From Mycobacterium sp. 852013-50091_SCH5140682 (GTDB taxonomy: Bacteria > Actinomycetota > Actinomycetes > Mycobacteriales > Mycobacteriaceae): a DNA stretch of 64,000 nucleotides. Positions 18,432 to 26,226 of this stretch are shown here, piece after piece. A program made the position numbers and the translations under genes. Each line of letters begins with the position of its first letter. Position 1 is the first letter of the stretch. The notes below the pieces were generated by a model that saw nothing but the letters and a program-made list of their open reading frames with translations, was not told where the DNA came from and did no database searches. The stretch covers positions 86,936 through 150,935 of the forward strand of contig NZ_LZTB01000004.1 of NCBI RefSeq assembly GCF_001665685.1, given 5' to 3'.

Positions 18432-19124
18432 CTACGCAGAGCGACCGGCGCGCGAACTGCGTCGAGTGTCGTGCAGAGGGTCGCCGACCTCGACTCCGGG
18501 CGCGAAGTGCACGTGGTGGCCGAAGGCCTCCCGGATACGATCATGATCTCCGGTCTCGATGACGGCAATGAGTTCCTCATGCACGCCGGCCACGTCCTGA
18601 GCGGACTGGAAGGCCTCATGATCGAAGATGAAGAACAGACGCAGCTTCAGTTCCCAGTCTTGCCATAGCGCGAGAAGGGTTGCATTGCCGGACTTCTCGT
18701 AGAAGTAACGATGAAAAGCCAGATGCTTTTCGATGGCGGACACCAGATCGCGCCCGGACGCGCGATCGAGTTGGTCCAGCAGCTTGCGCAACTGCTTCCA
18801 GTCCGCGTCGCCGAGATGAGGCAATGCCTGCGTGACCGCGTAGGGCTCGACAAGTGTGCGGATGGCCGCGATCTCGGCGATCGTCTCCGGCGATACCGAC
18901 GCGACGTAGGCGCCTTTGAAGGGCACCTTCTCGACGAGGCCCTCCTCCTCGAGGCGACTCAGCGCCTCCCGGACCGGGGAACGGCTGATCCCCATCTCCT
19001 CGGCGATGTGCGCCTCGCGCAATTGCGACCCCGCGGGCAGTTCGCCAGACAGGATTGCCTGGCGAATCTGGGCGAGAACCGCCGTCGGCGCTTTCTGGTG
19101 TGCCAGCGGAACGAAGGTAGCCAC
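18432..19124 (-). CDS. GntR family regulator, FadR/FCD subfamily
   Basis: 230-residue regulator. N-terminal winged helix (about 10-75: TAVLAQIRQAILSGELPAGSQL, ISRSPVREALSRLEEEGLV) and a C-terminal all-helical FCD ligand domain with the usual metal-binding histidines (HLAFHRYFYEKSGN, HEELIAVIETGDHD, FGHHVHF). GTG start at 19124 with AGAGGGG before it. FadR-subfamily proteins bind dyads of the type TNGTNNNACNA, which is exactly the repeated TTGTCGACAA found here six times, including at 19146 in front of this gene. It is therefore the likely autoregulated controller of the 9-23.8 kb island. Confidence 0.92.
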   Translation of the reverse strand: MATFVPLAHQKAPTAVLAQIRQAILSGELPAGSQLREAHIAEEMGISRSPVREALSRLEEEGLVEKVPFKGAYVASVSPETIAEIAAIRTLVEPYAVTQALPHLGDADWKQLRKLLDQLDRASGRDLVSAIEKHLAFHRYFYEKSGNATLLALWQDWELKLRLFFIFDHEAFQSAQDVAGVHEELIAVIETGDHDRIREAFGHHVHFAPGVEVGDPLHDTRRSSRAGRSA

Positions 19125-19143
19125 GTCATTCCCCTCTGTGGGA

Positions 19144-19160
19144 TTTAGTCGACAATACAC
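19144..19160. promoter_or_regulatory. GntR/FadR-type operator, site D
   Basis: TTTAGTCGACAATACAC: one mismatch in the left core, right half complete with the TACAC extension. It lies 22 bases before the GntR start, consistent with autoregulation. Confidence 0.68.
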
Positions 19161-19213
19161 CGCTCCCTTGACGCGACAACCACCCGTCTCCACCGCCAGG
19201 CAATACGGCGATT

Positions 19214-20266
19214 CTAGGGAGTCGCCGAGGTCACCTGCTGCCCCAACCATGTGTCCGAAAGGGTGAAGCCGGTCGGGAACGGATCGCTCGGATCGACCCC
19301 GACCTTGCTGAAGTCGGTGATCCACGCCTGGCCGGCGATGCTCGGCACAACAGCCGGCACCCCGCCGACCGTGGTCAGCCTTTCGATGACGCCGTCGAAG
19401 TGGGTGTCCAGGATCGAACGGTGGATGAAGTGCTCGCCGGGTTCGATCTGGCCGCGGGCATGGATAGCTGCCAGGCGGGCCGAGGTTCCCGTCCCGCAAG
19501 CCGAACGATCTATCCGCCCGGGCGAAACGATGACTGCGTTGCGCGCCGTCAACACACCGTCGATACGTTGCAAGGGAGTGGTGAACTCAGTTTGGGTGAT
19601 CCCGGGAAATTCGGGATTCTCGGGGTGTGTCGCCGACAACTGTTCTGCGGCAGCGGTCTTGATCTTTTGCCCTACGGCGCAGAGATCGCGGGCTTCCGAC
19701 GGCTCGAGGGCGAATCCGACGCTGGCGGCGTCGACCAGCACGTAGGCCATGCCGCCCCAGGCGACGTCGACGGTCAAGGTGCCGTAGCCCGGCACCTCGA
19801 CGGGCGCATCGAGGTGGTAGACGAATGCCGGCTGGTTGACGAATCGGACGCTGGTGACCTTGCCGTCGTGGCAAGTGCACTCCAGGTCTATGAGGCCGGC
19901 AGGCGATTCGAGGGTCAACGTGGTGACCGGCTCGGCCATCGGCAGCATGCCGGTCTCCAACAGCACGGTGGCCACACAGATCGTGTTGCTGCCCGACATC
20001 ACCGGGTATTCGGTGGACTCCATGATGACGTAACCCATTGCGGCGGCCGGATTGTTGGAGGGAAGCACGACATTTGTGGAGCGGACAACATTGCCGCGGG
20101 GCTCGTGCAGCAGTCGCTGGCGCAGATCGTCGCGATGGTCCTGAAGATAGTTGCGCTTGTCGAACATCGTGGCACCGGGGACATCGCCGATGCCCCCCAC
20201 CACGACATTGCCGATCTCACCTTCGGCATGGCAGCCCACGACGTCGACCATATTGTTGAACCGCAT
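19214..20266 (-). CDS. Proline racemase superfamily: probable 4-hydroxyproline 2-epimerase
   Basis: 350 residues. Inverts C2 of trans-4-hydroxy-L-proline (or acts on a related imino acid). The two active-site positions are S91 (MSGSNT, where racemases have MCGH) and C257 (DRSACGTGT). Within this superfamily Cys-Cys marks racemases and many epimerases, Ser-Cys occurs in 4-hydroxyproline epimerases, and Thr-Cys marks trans-3-hydroxyproline dehydratases; Ser-Cys therefore favours epimerase. The MCGH histidine is also replaced. It lies 92 bases downstream of the DapA-family gene and before the regulator gene. Confidence 0.82.
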   Translation of the reverse strand: MRFNNMVDVVGCHAEGEIGNVVVGGIGDVPGATMFDKRNYLQDHRDDLRQRLLHEPRGNVVRSTNVVLPSNNPAAAMGYVIMESTEYPVMSGSNTICVATVLLETGMLPMAEPVTTLTLESPAGLIDLECTCHDGKVTSVRFVNQPAFVYHLDAPVEVPGYGTLTVDVAWGGMAYVLVDAASVGFALEPSEARDLCAVGQKIKTAAAEQLSATHPENPEFPGITQTEFTTPLQRIDGVLTARNAVIVSPGRIDRSACGTGTSARLAAIHARGQIEPGEHFIHRSILDTHFDGVIERLTTVGGVPAVVPSIAGQAWITDFSKVGVDPSDPFPTGFTLSDTWLGQQVTSATP

Positions 20267-20302
20267 GTGATGACTCCGGTCTCTCTAGATTCGTAGGGGA
20301 TG

Positions 20303-20353
20303 GCACTGAATCGTTGGAGACCAACGCAAGTGCTGGCCTCCAACGGGTTCAGT
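20303..20353 (-). other. Long imperfect stem-loop between the DapA-family and epimerase genes
   Basis: Arms CACTGAA-T-CGTTGGAG (20303-20318) and CTCCAACG-GG-TTCAGTG (20337-20353) pair over 15 positions with one small internal loop; the apical loop is 18 bases. It sits 5 bases after the DapA-family stop. It could be a partial terminator or an RNA stability element setting the ratio of the two enzymes. Confidence 0.55.
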
Positions 20354-20358
20354 GACGA

Positions 20359-21249
20359 TCAGCGGTAGCCGTGAGCTAGCGCCTTCTCGGTATCCTTGCG
20401 CACCGCAGCGGCGACGTCCGCGGGCAACGCCAGCCGAGGCGGACGACACGCGCCGCCGCGGCGGTCCGCAACGTCCATCGACAACTTGATGGCTTGAACG
20501 AACGCGGGCTTGGAGTCCCAGCGCAGTAGCGAGTGCAGGTCGCGGTACATCGGCAGTGCGTTGTCCAGATCCCTGGCCACTGCGAGTTCCCACAGTTGCA
20601 CCGATGCGGCCGGTAGCGCGTTGGGATACCCGGCGATCCAGCCCTTAGCACCGGCGAGGGCGAGTTCGAGCACCACGTCGTCGGTACCGACGAGTACGTC
20701 GAGTTCGGGTGCCAGTTCCTGGATCTCGTAGATCCTGCGCACGTCGCCGGAGAATTCCTTGACGGCCACGATCAGGCCGGCAGAGTACAACCGGGCCAGC
20801 AGTGCCGGAGACAAATCGACCTTCGTATCGAGAGGGTTGTTGTACGCCACGACCGGTACGCCGGCTGAGGCGACCTCTTCGTAGTGAGCGAACACGATGT
20901 CGTCGTCGGCGCGGTAGGCGTTCGGTGGCAGCGAAAGCACCGCGTCGGCGCCTGCCTGCTTGGCCTGCTGGGCCCAGAACTTGGCTTCCCGCGAGCCGTA
21001 TGCGCCGGTGCCGGGCACCACGCTGAAGCCCTCGGGAGCGGCTTCGACGGCGACCTCGACGACCTTCGCCCGTTCCTCGGTAGTCAGGCACGAGTACTCA
21101 CCGAGCGACCCGTTGGGAGTTATTCCGTGGCAGCCGTTCTCGGCCAGCCAGCGGACATGATCAGCGAATGCACCGAAGTCGACCGAAAGGTCGGCGTTAT
21201 ACGGCAGCGCGCTCGCCACCACCACGCCGTGCCAAGGCTGCGTGCTCAT
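20359..21249 (-). CDS. DapA-family aldolase/deaminase (probable pyrroline-4-hydroxy-2-carboxylate deaminase)
   Basis: 296-residue TIM-barrel enzyme of the dihydrodipicolinate synthase family. Schiff-base lysine K164 in VAVKEFSGD, catalytic Y136 in VVAYNNP, and the GITPNGSLGEY substrate loop in place of the GTTGE of true DapA. The loop and the neighbours (epimerase, semialdehyde dehydrogenase, permease) point to the deaminase of hydroxyproline catabolism; a sugar-acid dehydratase of the same fold is the main alternative. Start ATG at 21249 with GAGGAG; operator site E lies upstream. Confidence 0.8.
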   Translation of the reverse strand: MSTQPWHGVVVASALPYNADLSVDFGAFADHVRWLAENGCHGITPNGSLGEYSCLTTEERAKVVEVAVEAAPEGFSVVPGTGAYGSREAKFWAQQAKQAGADAVLSLPPNAYRADDDIVFAHYEEVASAGVPVVAYNNPLDTKVDLSPALLARLYSAGLIVAVKEFSGDVRRIYEIQELAPELDVLVGTDDVVLELALAGAKGWIAGYPNALPAASVQLWELAVARDLDNALPMYRDLHSLLRWDSKPAFVQAIKLSMDVADRRGGACRPPRLALPADVAAAVRKDTEKALAHGYR

Positions 21250-21310
21250 ATTGGAATCTCCTCTGGTTTCAGGTCGGCAAACACACCGTTGGATCTTGGA
21301 TTTTGGATCT

Positions 21311-21338
21311 TTGTGTGTTGTCGACAATGTACTACACA
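21311..21338. promoter_or_regulatory. GntR/FadR-type operator, site E
   Basis: Perfect core TTGTCGACAA (21318-21327) extended on the left by TTGTGTG and on the right by TGTACTACACA. It lies 69 bases before the DapA-family start. Confidence 0.75.
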
Positions 21339-21394
21339 CCTTGGGATGTATGGAAGAGGATTCGCGCGACTCGCTCACTGCCCGGTAGGTACTC

Positions 21395-22651
21395 CTAACG
21401 ATCGAGGTCGTGCTCAACGAAACGGTCTCCGGCTCCGATCCACCCGGTCGCGAACAGCGCCACCAGCGCGATAACCAATGCGAGCAGCGCAGTGCTCCAA
21501 CTGTCCGTCAGATCTCGCAACGCACCCACCAGCAGCGGCCCCGCGGCCGCGATGAGGTACCCGATCGTTTGTGCCATACCGGAAAGATCAGCAGCCACAG
21601 ATGCGCTCTGTGTCCGAAGGACAAACAGCATCAGCGCCAAACCGATACCTGCTCCCTGTCCCACACCCAGCAGGACGACCCACAGAACCGGGGCGCCGTT
21701 GGGGCCGAGTAGCAGCCCGATCAACCCTGTCGAGAACCCCATCACCGATACCCAGACGAAGGGCCGCTGATTCGTTCGCATGGTGGCGACGATCGGGATG
21801 AGCAGGGAACTGACCGTTCCCACGATGCTCATGACGGACGCCGTCATTCCGGCTCGGGACCGACTCATCCCTGCTTCAGTGAGAAGGGTTGGCAACCAGG
21901 CGATGAGCGCGTAGTACACCAGCGACTGCATGGCCATGTACAACGACACGGCCCAAGCCAGCCCTGATCGCCACACGGCCAACCGTCTGGCCGGGGCCAG
22001 CGCCTTCGGGGGCGCTGTCGAGCATGCATTGGGCAGCCACAGCGCCAACGCGGCCAGGGTCAGCAACCCCCACACCGCCAGCGCCCCACGCCAGTTGATA
22101 CCCAACGCCGAACCGACAGGAACGCTGGTTGCCGAGGCGAGTGCCGCACCGCCGTTGAGGCATAGTGAGTACAGCCCCATGACCATGCCGGTGCGCAAGG
22201 GGTAATCCCGTTTGATGACGCCGGGCAACAGGACGTTGGTCACCGCGATCCCGATACCGGCGACGGCGGAGCCTGCGAACAACGCCGGCAAGCTTGGCAC
22301 CAAGCGCAGTCCGATGCCGCCCAACAAAACAACCAAAGCTGCTGCCAGGACGCGGTCCATCCCCCAGCGTCTTCCGGCCGCTGGAGCCACCATGGCGAAC
22401 AAGCCGAAGCACAGCAATGGCAACGTGGTGAGCACGCTGACAGCGGTGGCACCCAGTCCAGTGTCCGCACGCAACTGCGGTGTCAAAGGGCCGACCGCGG
22501 CCAGGACCGGGCGTTGATTCAGCGATATGGCTATCAAAGCAGCCAACGATGCCGCGGACTTCCATACCGTGCCGTCGGCGCGGACGGGGAAGCGGCATGA
22601 CCGCCAGATGCGAGCCCGATCAATTCCGCAGCTCAATAACGGATTTCGCAC
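21395..22651 (-). CDS. MFS transporter, CynX/NimT-like
   Basis: 418-residue major facilitator with about 12 helices; the helix-1 region SLNQRPVLAAVGPLTPQLRADTG in two stretches is typical of the CynX/NimT/YeaN group. The GTG at 22651 has GAGGGATCA in front and gives the family length; the frame is open further upstream. It follows the LLM gene on the same strand by 80 bases. It may be a second uptake route or an exporter of a pathway product. Confidence 0.8.
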   Translation of the reverse strand: MRNPLLSCGIDRARIWRSCRFPVRADGTVWKSAASLAALIAISLNQRPVLAAVGPLTPQLRADTGLGATAVSVLTTLPLLCFGLFAMVAPAAGRRWGMDRVLAAALVVLLGGIGLRLVPSLPALFAGSAVAGIGIAVTNVLLPGVIKRDYPLRTGMVMGLYSLCLNGGAALASATSVPVGSALGINWRGALAVWGLLTLAALALWLPNACSTAPPKALAPARRLAVWRSGLAWAVSLYMAMQSLVYYALIAWLPTLLTEAGMSRSRAGMTASVMSIVGTVSSLLIPIVATMRTNQRPFVWVSVMGFSTGLIGLLLGPNGAPVLWVVLLGVGQGAGIGLALMLFVLRTQSASVAADLSGMAQTIGYLIAAAGPLLVGALRDLTDSWSTALLALVIALVALFATGWIGAGDRFVEHDLDR

Positions 22652-22731
22652 TGATCCCTCATAATCTGGGGTTTGGTGGCGTGTGGGATTACGTCCTGTA
22701 CGCGATCCAGCCAGGCATTCGCAGCAGCCGA

Positions 22732-23649
22732 TTACCCGCCAGCGGGTCCGGATCGACCCCACGCCCTAACGAGGTCTGTGATCGCTGCGAGGAAGTCTGA
22801 CGTGTCAACCTCCTCGCCAATCGGCTGAAGAATCACCGTGTCGAGCCCGGCCGCGCAGTAGGGCGCAATGCCTTCGCTGATACTGTCAGCCGAACCACCG
22901 ACACCGAATTCCTCGGCGGCCGTTACATTCCAATGCTGAGCTTCCGCGGCCAAGCGCGACGCAGAGTCAGCACCCGGCGCGCACGCAAGGTACATCATTT
23001 GGCGAAAGTTCCTGAGGGGCTGGAGCTGTCGGCTCAAGTCGACGTGTCCGAGCGCAACACGCATACTCGACGCGGTCTGCTGACAATCCAGGACCACACC
23101 GTCAGCAAGTTCACCTGCGAGCGCCAACGTCTTAGGGCCGGCCCCGCCGATCAACACGGGAACCCGCACCTCGGGCACGTACCTGAGACAAACCGAATCG
23201 AGGCATATGTAGTCGCCTGCCACACTAACCGTCTGTCCTGCCAAGAGCCCACGGAGTGCTGTCACATACTCGCGCAACAGGGTCAGAGGCGAGGCGACGG
23301 CAACTCCCGATTGACGCATCCAATGCTGCACGCCGTGTCCAATCGCGACCTGCACGCGTCCGGGGAACATCGCTGCGAGCGTCGAGATCTCCAACGCCGC
23401 TGCGACTACGGTGCGCAACGGGGCGGGTAATACTCCGACGCCAACTACGAGCGATCTGGTAGCTGCCAAAGCGACCGACGCTTGCGCTATTCCACCTTGC
23501 AGGAAACAGTCTTCCCACAACCAGAGTTCGTCGACACCACTCTGGTCAGCCTCCGCAGCGAACACCATGAGCGAACGGGGGTCGAAGTCTGGACGCCAGA
23601 CCACGCCAATGCGCGCCGGGACACCCTTCGCCACTATCAGCTCAGACAA
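22732..23649 (-). CDS. LLM class flavin-dependent oxidoreductase
   Basis: 305-residue luciferase-like protein (GVVWRPDFDP, EADQSGVDELWLWED, VPVLIGGAGPKTLALAGELADGVVLD), resembling F420-dependent enzymes. A TTG at 23649 is chosen because GAGGGAGA lies seven bases before it; a GTG at 23634 is the alternative. Operator site F lies about 95 bases upstream, so it and the downstream MFS gene join the putative GntR regulon. Codon use is a little less GC-rich than in the neighbours. Confidence 0.78.
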   Translation of the reverse strand: MSELIVAKGVPARIGVVWRPDFDPRSLMVFAAEADQSGVDELWLWEDCFLQGGIAQASVALAATRSLVVGVGVLPAPLRTVVAAALEISTLAAMFPGRVQVAIGHGVQHWMRQSGVAVASPLTLLREYVTALRGLLAGQTVSVAGDYICLDSVCLRYVPEVRVPVLIGGAGPKTLALAGELADGVVLDCQQTASSMRVALGHVDLSRQLQPLRNFRQMMYLACAPGADSASRLAAEAQHWNVTAAEEFGVGGSADSISEGIAPYCAAGLDTVILQPIGEEVDTSDFLAAITDLVRAWGRSGPAGG

Positions 23650-23742
23650 AAACCATCTCCCTCGAATGAGCAACAAAATGACTACGGGCCGCTCATCGGA
23701 GTCGCACCTCGAGCCGGCAAGCCCGACGATCAAGCTATCGTT

Positions 23743-23762
23743 GATTGTCGACAGTACGCAAC
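23743..23762. promoter_or_regulatory. GntR/FadR-type operator, site F
   Basis: GATTGTCGACAGTACGCAAC: one mismatch in the right core (CAG for CAA) and the same TACGCAA extension as site A. It lies upstream of the LLM-MFS unit. Confidence 0.68.
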
Positions 23763-23948
23763 CCATTGGCAAGGTACTCGCCACGGGCGTTTACTGTCCA
23801 CCGGAGAATGATCTGTCGGCTCCACGGTCGAAATGCCGTTGTCACGTAACCCCTCGCCCTATCTATCACCGTGCATCGGGACGTCGGCGTCCACGGTATC
23901 GAGACGGGCGGTCCATGTGCCGCCGGACCCTTGAGATAGGAGCGGCAG

Positions 23949-24626
23949 ATGGCGGCGTGCCGGCGGGAGAACTCCCCTCAACCAGCTCGCGTCAACCAGA
24001 AATCCGTCATCCTCGCGCGCACAATCACGACTGTCGCCGCGAGCATTGTCTTGGTCTTCGCCGCCGCGTGTTCGAGCGTCGACGTAGCCAAGCTGATCCC
24101 CACATCCGACCCGAGCATTTCGGCGGCACCGGTAAAGCTGACCGACAGCGATCTCCAAGCGGTGTGCAGCGGGGCAACCGCGTCACGCGCGACGGCCTTC
24201 GACCCACAGGCACAGTCCCACAAGGTAATTCTGTTCTCGCCCCTCAACGGCTCACTCGTGGAGGACACCAGCATGCTGCCCACTGATTGGATGGTCCAGT
24301 TCAACCAGAGCAGTGATGCCTACGCGAAGATCGATCTGGTGGCCTGTATCCAGGTGACCGATGAACAACCCTTGAAAGAGTGCACCGGGTACGAGGACAA
24401 CGGCGCCGCCACCGCAAACAAGGTCAACCTGCAGAGCGCAACGTACTCTCTCTCGGTGCGGTCGGCGGTAACAGCCAAAGAGCTGGGCCGGACGGAATTG
24501 TCGACCGCCGACGACACCTGCCCGATGTTCATGAGCTTCGACGATGACACACAGATCAAGACGTACGACGTGCCGCCGCCCAAGGACGACGTCGTGGCGT
24601 TCATCAAGCAATTCGCGCAGCCGTAA
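23949..24626 (+). CDS. Putative lipoprotein of unknown function
   Basis: 225 residues with a lipoprotein signal: hydrophobic stretch TTVAASIVLVF then lipobox AAAC at about residue 41, giving a mature protein beginning CSSVDVAK. The N-terminal part before the hydrophobic core is unusually long (about 24 residues); the ATG at 23949 has AGGAG seven bases upstream, which supports it. The mature part has four further cysteines and no known domain. It converges with the dodecin gene across a hairpin. A cell-envelope location is the only safe inference. Confidence 0.75.
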   Translation: MAACRRENSPQPARVNQKSVILARTITTVAASIVLVFAAACSSVDVAKLIPTSDPSISAAPVKLTDSDLQAVCSGATASRATAFDPQAQSHKVILFSPLNGSLVEDTSMLPTDWMVQFNQSSDAYAKIDLVACIQVTDEQPLKECTGYEDNGAATANKVNLQSATYSLSVRSAVTAKELGRTELSTADDTCPMFMSFDDDTQIKTYDVPPPKDDVVAFIKQFAQP

Positions 24627-24678
24627 CATATTGACTGCCAACGGTAGTCACTCTCAACCCGGTCAACGGTGTTTCATC

Positions 24679-24705
24679 GCCGGATACGCGCTGAGATAAT
24701 CCGGC
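24679..24705. terminator. Bidirectional terminator between lipoprotein and dodecin genes
   Basis: Inverted repeat GCCGGAT (24679-24685) / ATCCGGC (24699-24705) with a 13-base loop, midway between two converging stops. Confidence 0.5.
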
Positions 24706-24753
24706 CCTGGGCAGATAGGAAGGGTGTCCTACCTCCAAGCGGTCGAGCGGAAA

Positions 24754-24972
24754 TCAGTCGGCCGCGGACTCCAACCGGAATCCGACCTTGAGGGTGACCT
24801 GAAAGTGTTTGACCTCGCCGGCATCGAGGTGGCCGCGGACTTGCTGCACCTCGAACCAATCCAGGTCGCGCACAGTCTGCGAGGCCCGTGAGATGGCGTT
24901 GCGGATCGCCGCATCGATGCCCTCTGGCGAACTTCCCACGACCTCGATGACACGGTAGACGTGATCGCTCAC
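24754..24972 (-). CDS. Dodecin, flavin storage/buffer protein
   Basis: 72-residue dodecin that assembles into a dodecamer and binds riboflavin, FMN or CoA. The whole family pattern is present: VYRVIEVVGSSPEGID at the N-terminus, then the ligand tryptophan in LDWFEVQQVRG and VKHFQVTLKVGFRLE at the end. GTG start at 24972 with AAAGGGG in front; a longer frame adds 23 unlike residues. It stands alone, and its promoter is within 24973-25100. Confidence 0.93.
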   Translation of the reverse strand: MSDHVYRVIEVVGSSPEGIDAAIRNAISRASQTVRDLDWFEVQQVRGHLDAGEVKHFQVTLKVGFRLESAAD

Positions 24973-25574
24973 AGTGGTCCCCTTTCGGACGTCAGCCTGG
25001 ACGTCCAAGCGTATGGCTACATGAGTTGCGATGGCGGTCAAAACGCCATAAGTCGTTCACCGTTTGTGCCGAACACTATGCGGCGCAACCACTCCAGCGC
25101 AGCGTCAGGATCAGCGATCATCCCGCACGGGGTTCGCGTTTGGGCAGACCAGCCGCTGCAGCCATACCGCAGCGAGGCGTTCAGCAATGCCACCGCTGGG
25201 CGTCAGGATTCCGGTGGTTGCACGCGGCGCTGCCGCCTCGTTGTGTTGGCGCAGTTGATGTTTGAGTCCGCAACAACAGAAGGATAGTGCCTGTCCTGGA
25301 CAGAGCCGTCGACATAAATCGACCACGGGCAGGAGCGGCATTGGCTTCTGTCTAGTTCATCAAGTGCAGCGGCGGCGATGATGACGATCGGAGACCCGCA
25401 TGCCGGGCACCGCATCATTCAGCAATACCACTGTCGGTGCACCAGCGCAACGATGAATGCGGCGCGCACTACCGCGCCACACTGCCGGCAATACTAGCCG
25501 ACCTACGAGACAGATTGTCGTGCTTTTCGATTCACCCCAGGTGAGCCGCGGACTCTGCCGCACCCGATACGTGG
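24973..25574. other. 600-base stretch with one doubtful small gene
   Basis: Only the possible zinc-ribbon ORF at 25203-25418 stands out. The rest has scattered short frames with no family, no tRNA-like fold and no clear hairpin. Base composition is slightly less GC-rich than the coding neighbours. Confidence 0.5.
25203..25418 (-). CDS. Possible small zinc-ribbon protein, 71 residues
   Basis: The sequence has a paired CxxC arrangement, RCPACGSP near the N-terminus and QCRSCPWS about 20 residues later, like a zinc ribbon, then a polar tail. Two ATGs stand in tandem (25418, 25415) with no ribosome site, so a leaderless start would be needed. The ordered cysteines make it more likely than a random frame, but expression is uncertain. 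Confidence 0.4.
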   Translation of the reverse strand: MMRCPACGSPIVIIAAAALDELDRSQCRSCPWSIYVDGSVQDRHYPSVVADSNINCANTTRRQRRVQPPES

Positions 25575-25946
25575 CTATACCGACAAATGTCCGTCGACAA
25601 GGCAGCTACCACCGGCCGCCCTGGTGTGGATATCGGCGCAATACAGGGCGACATCGTCGAGGAGGTCGACATCACCGAGAGGCAAGGTGGCCCGCAATGT
25701 CACCGGATTGTGCATGACGTCGAGGTGGAAGACCGCGTCGATCAGCTGTCTGCGCACCCGTGGCGAGGGATTCCCGGCAGCGATGTCGATGCTGAGCTCG
25801 ATGGCCGAGGAGCTGGGCCGGATGTCGGCGAACGCCACGTCGTGGTATCCGGCGGCGACGCTGACGTGATATTCGCCGCGCTCGGCGGTGATAGAGGTGG
25901 ACAGGACGCCGGCGTACTGGTCGAGGTCGGCGTGAGATTCGTTCAT
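25575..25946 (-). CDS. Hypothetical protein, 123 residues
   Basis: Family not recognised. The alternating hydrophobic pattern (GEYHVSVAAGYHDVAFADI, IELSIDIAAGNPSPRV) suggests a small beta-rich soluble domain with a helix RRQLIDAVFHLDV. ATG at 25946 preceded by GGGAGCAG, better than the ATG six codons upstream. It is divergent from the winged-helix regulator at 26227, and operator-like site G lies between them. Confidence 0.65.
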   Translation of the reverse strand: MNESHADLDQYAGVLSTSITAERGEYHVSVAAGYHDVAFADIRPSSSAIELSIDIAAGNPSPRVRRQLIDAVFHLDVMHNPVTLRATLPLGDVDLLDDVALYCADIHTRAAGGSCLVDGHLSV

Positions 25947-26114
25947 CACTGCTCCCGTGCACATCGGTAGGTGGCGAGCCGTTTGATGCGTCCGCTGGTC
26001 GGACCGCCCGATATCCTCGCGCCGGAAGGTCCGTTACTACGGTCCCACCATTCCCGTCGCGGCGGAAGGGCCCGTCGTCATCTGTCGCGCCGCTATCTCG
26101 TTGCGGTTGGGCGA

Positions 26115-26126
26115 ATTGTCGACAAA
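26115..26126. promoter_or_regulatory. Operator-like dyad, site G
   Basis: Perfect core ATTGTCGACAAA (TTGTCGACAA at 26116-26125) without the flanking TACRCAA. It is outside the catabolic island, 111 bases before the orphan regulator and 169 before the 25946 start, so its link to the same GntR protein is weaker. Confidence 0.45.
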
Positions 26127-26191
26127 ACGGCCCTCAGCGGGCACCAAGGTCACGATTGATTAAAGAAGCACCGCCGGATCCAGGAATCAAC

Positions 26192-26212
26192 CTTCTACGA
26201 TCTACGTAGTAG
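26192..26212. promoter_or_regulatory. CTACGTAG dyad before the orphan regulator
   Basis: TCTACGTAGTAG with an adjacent CTACGA gives overlapping CTAC/GTAG half-sites (centre 26205). A near-identical element lies before the NlpC/P60 gene at 26992. The form recalls BlaI/MecI-type operators; a BlaI gene is 2.6 kb away. Confidence 0.45.
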
Positions 26213-26226
26213 CTCAGTATTATTGG

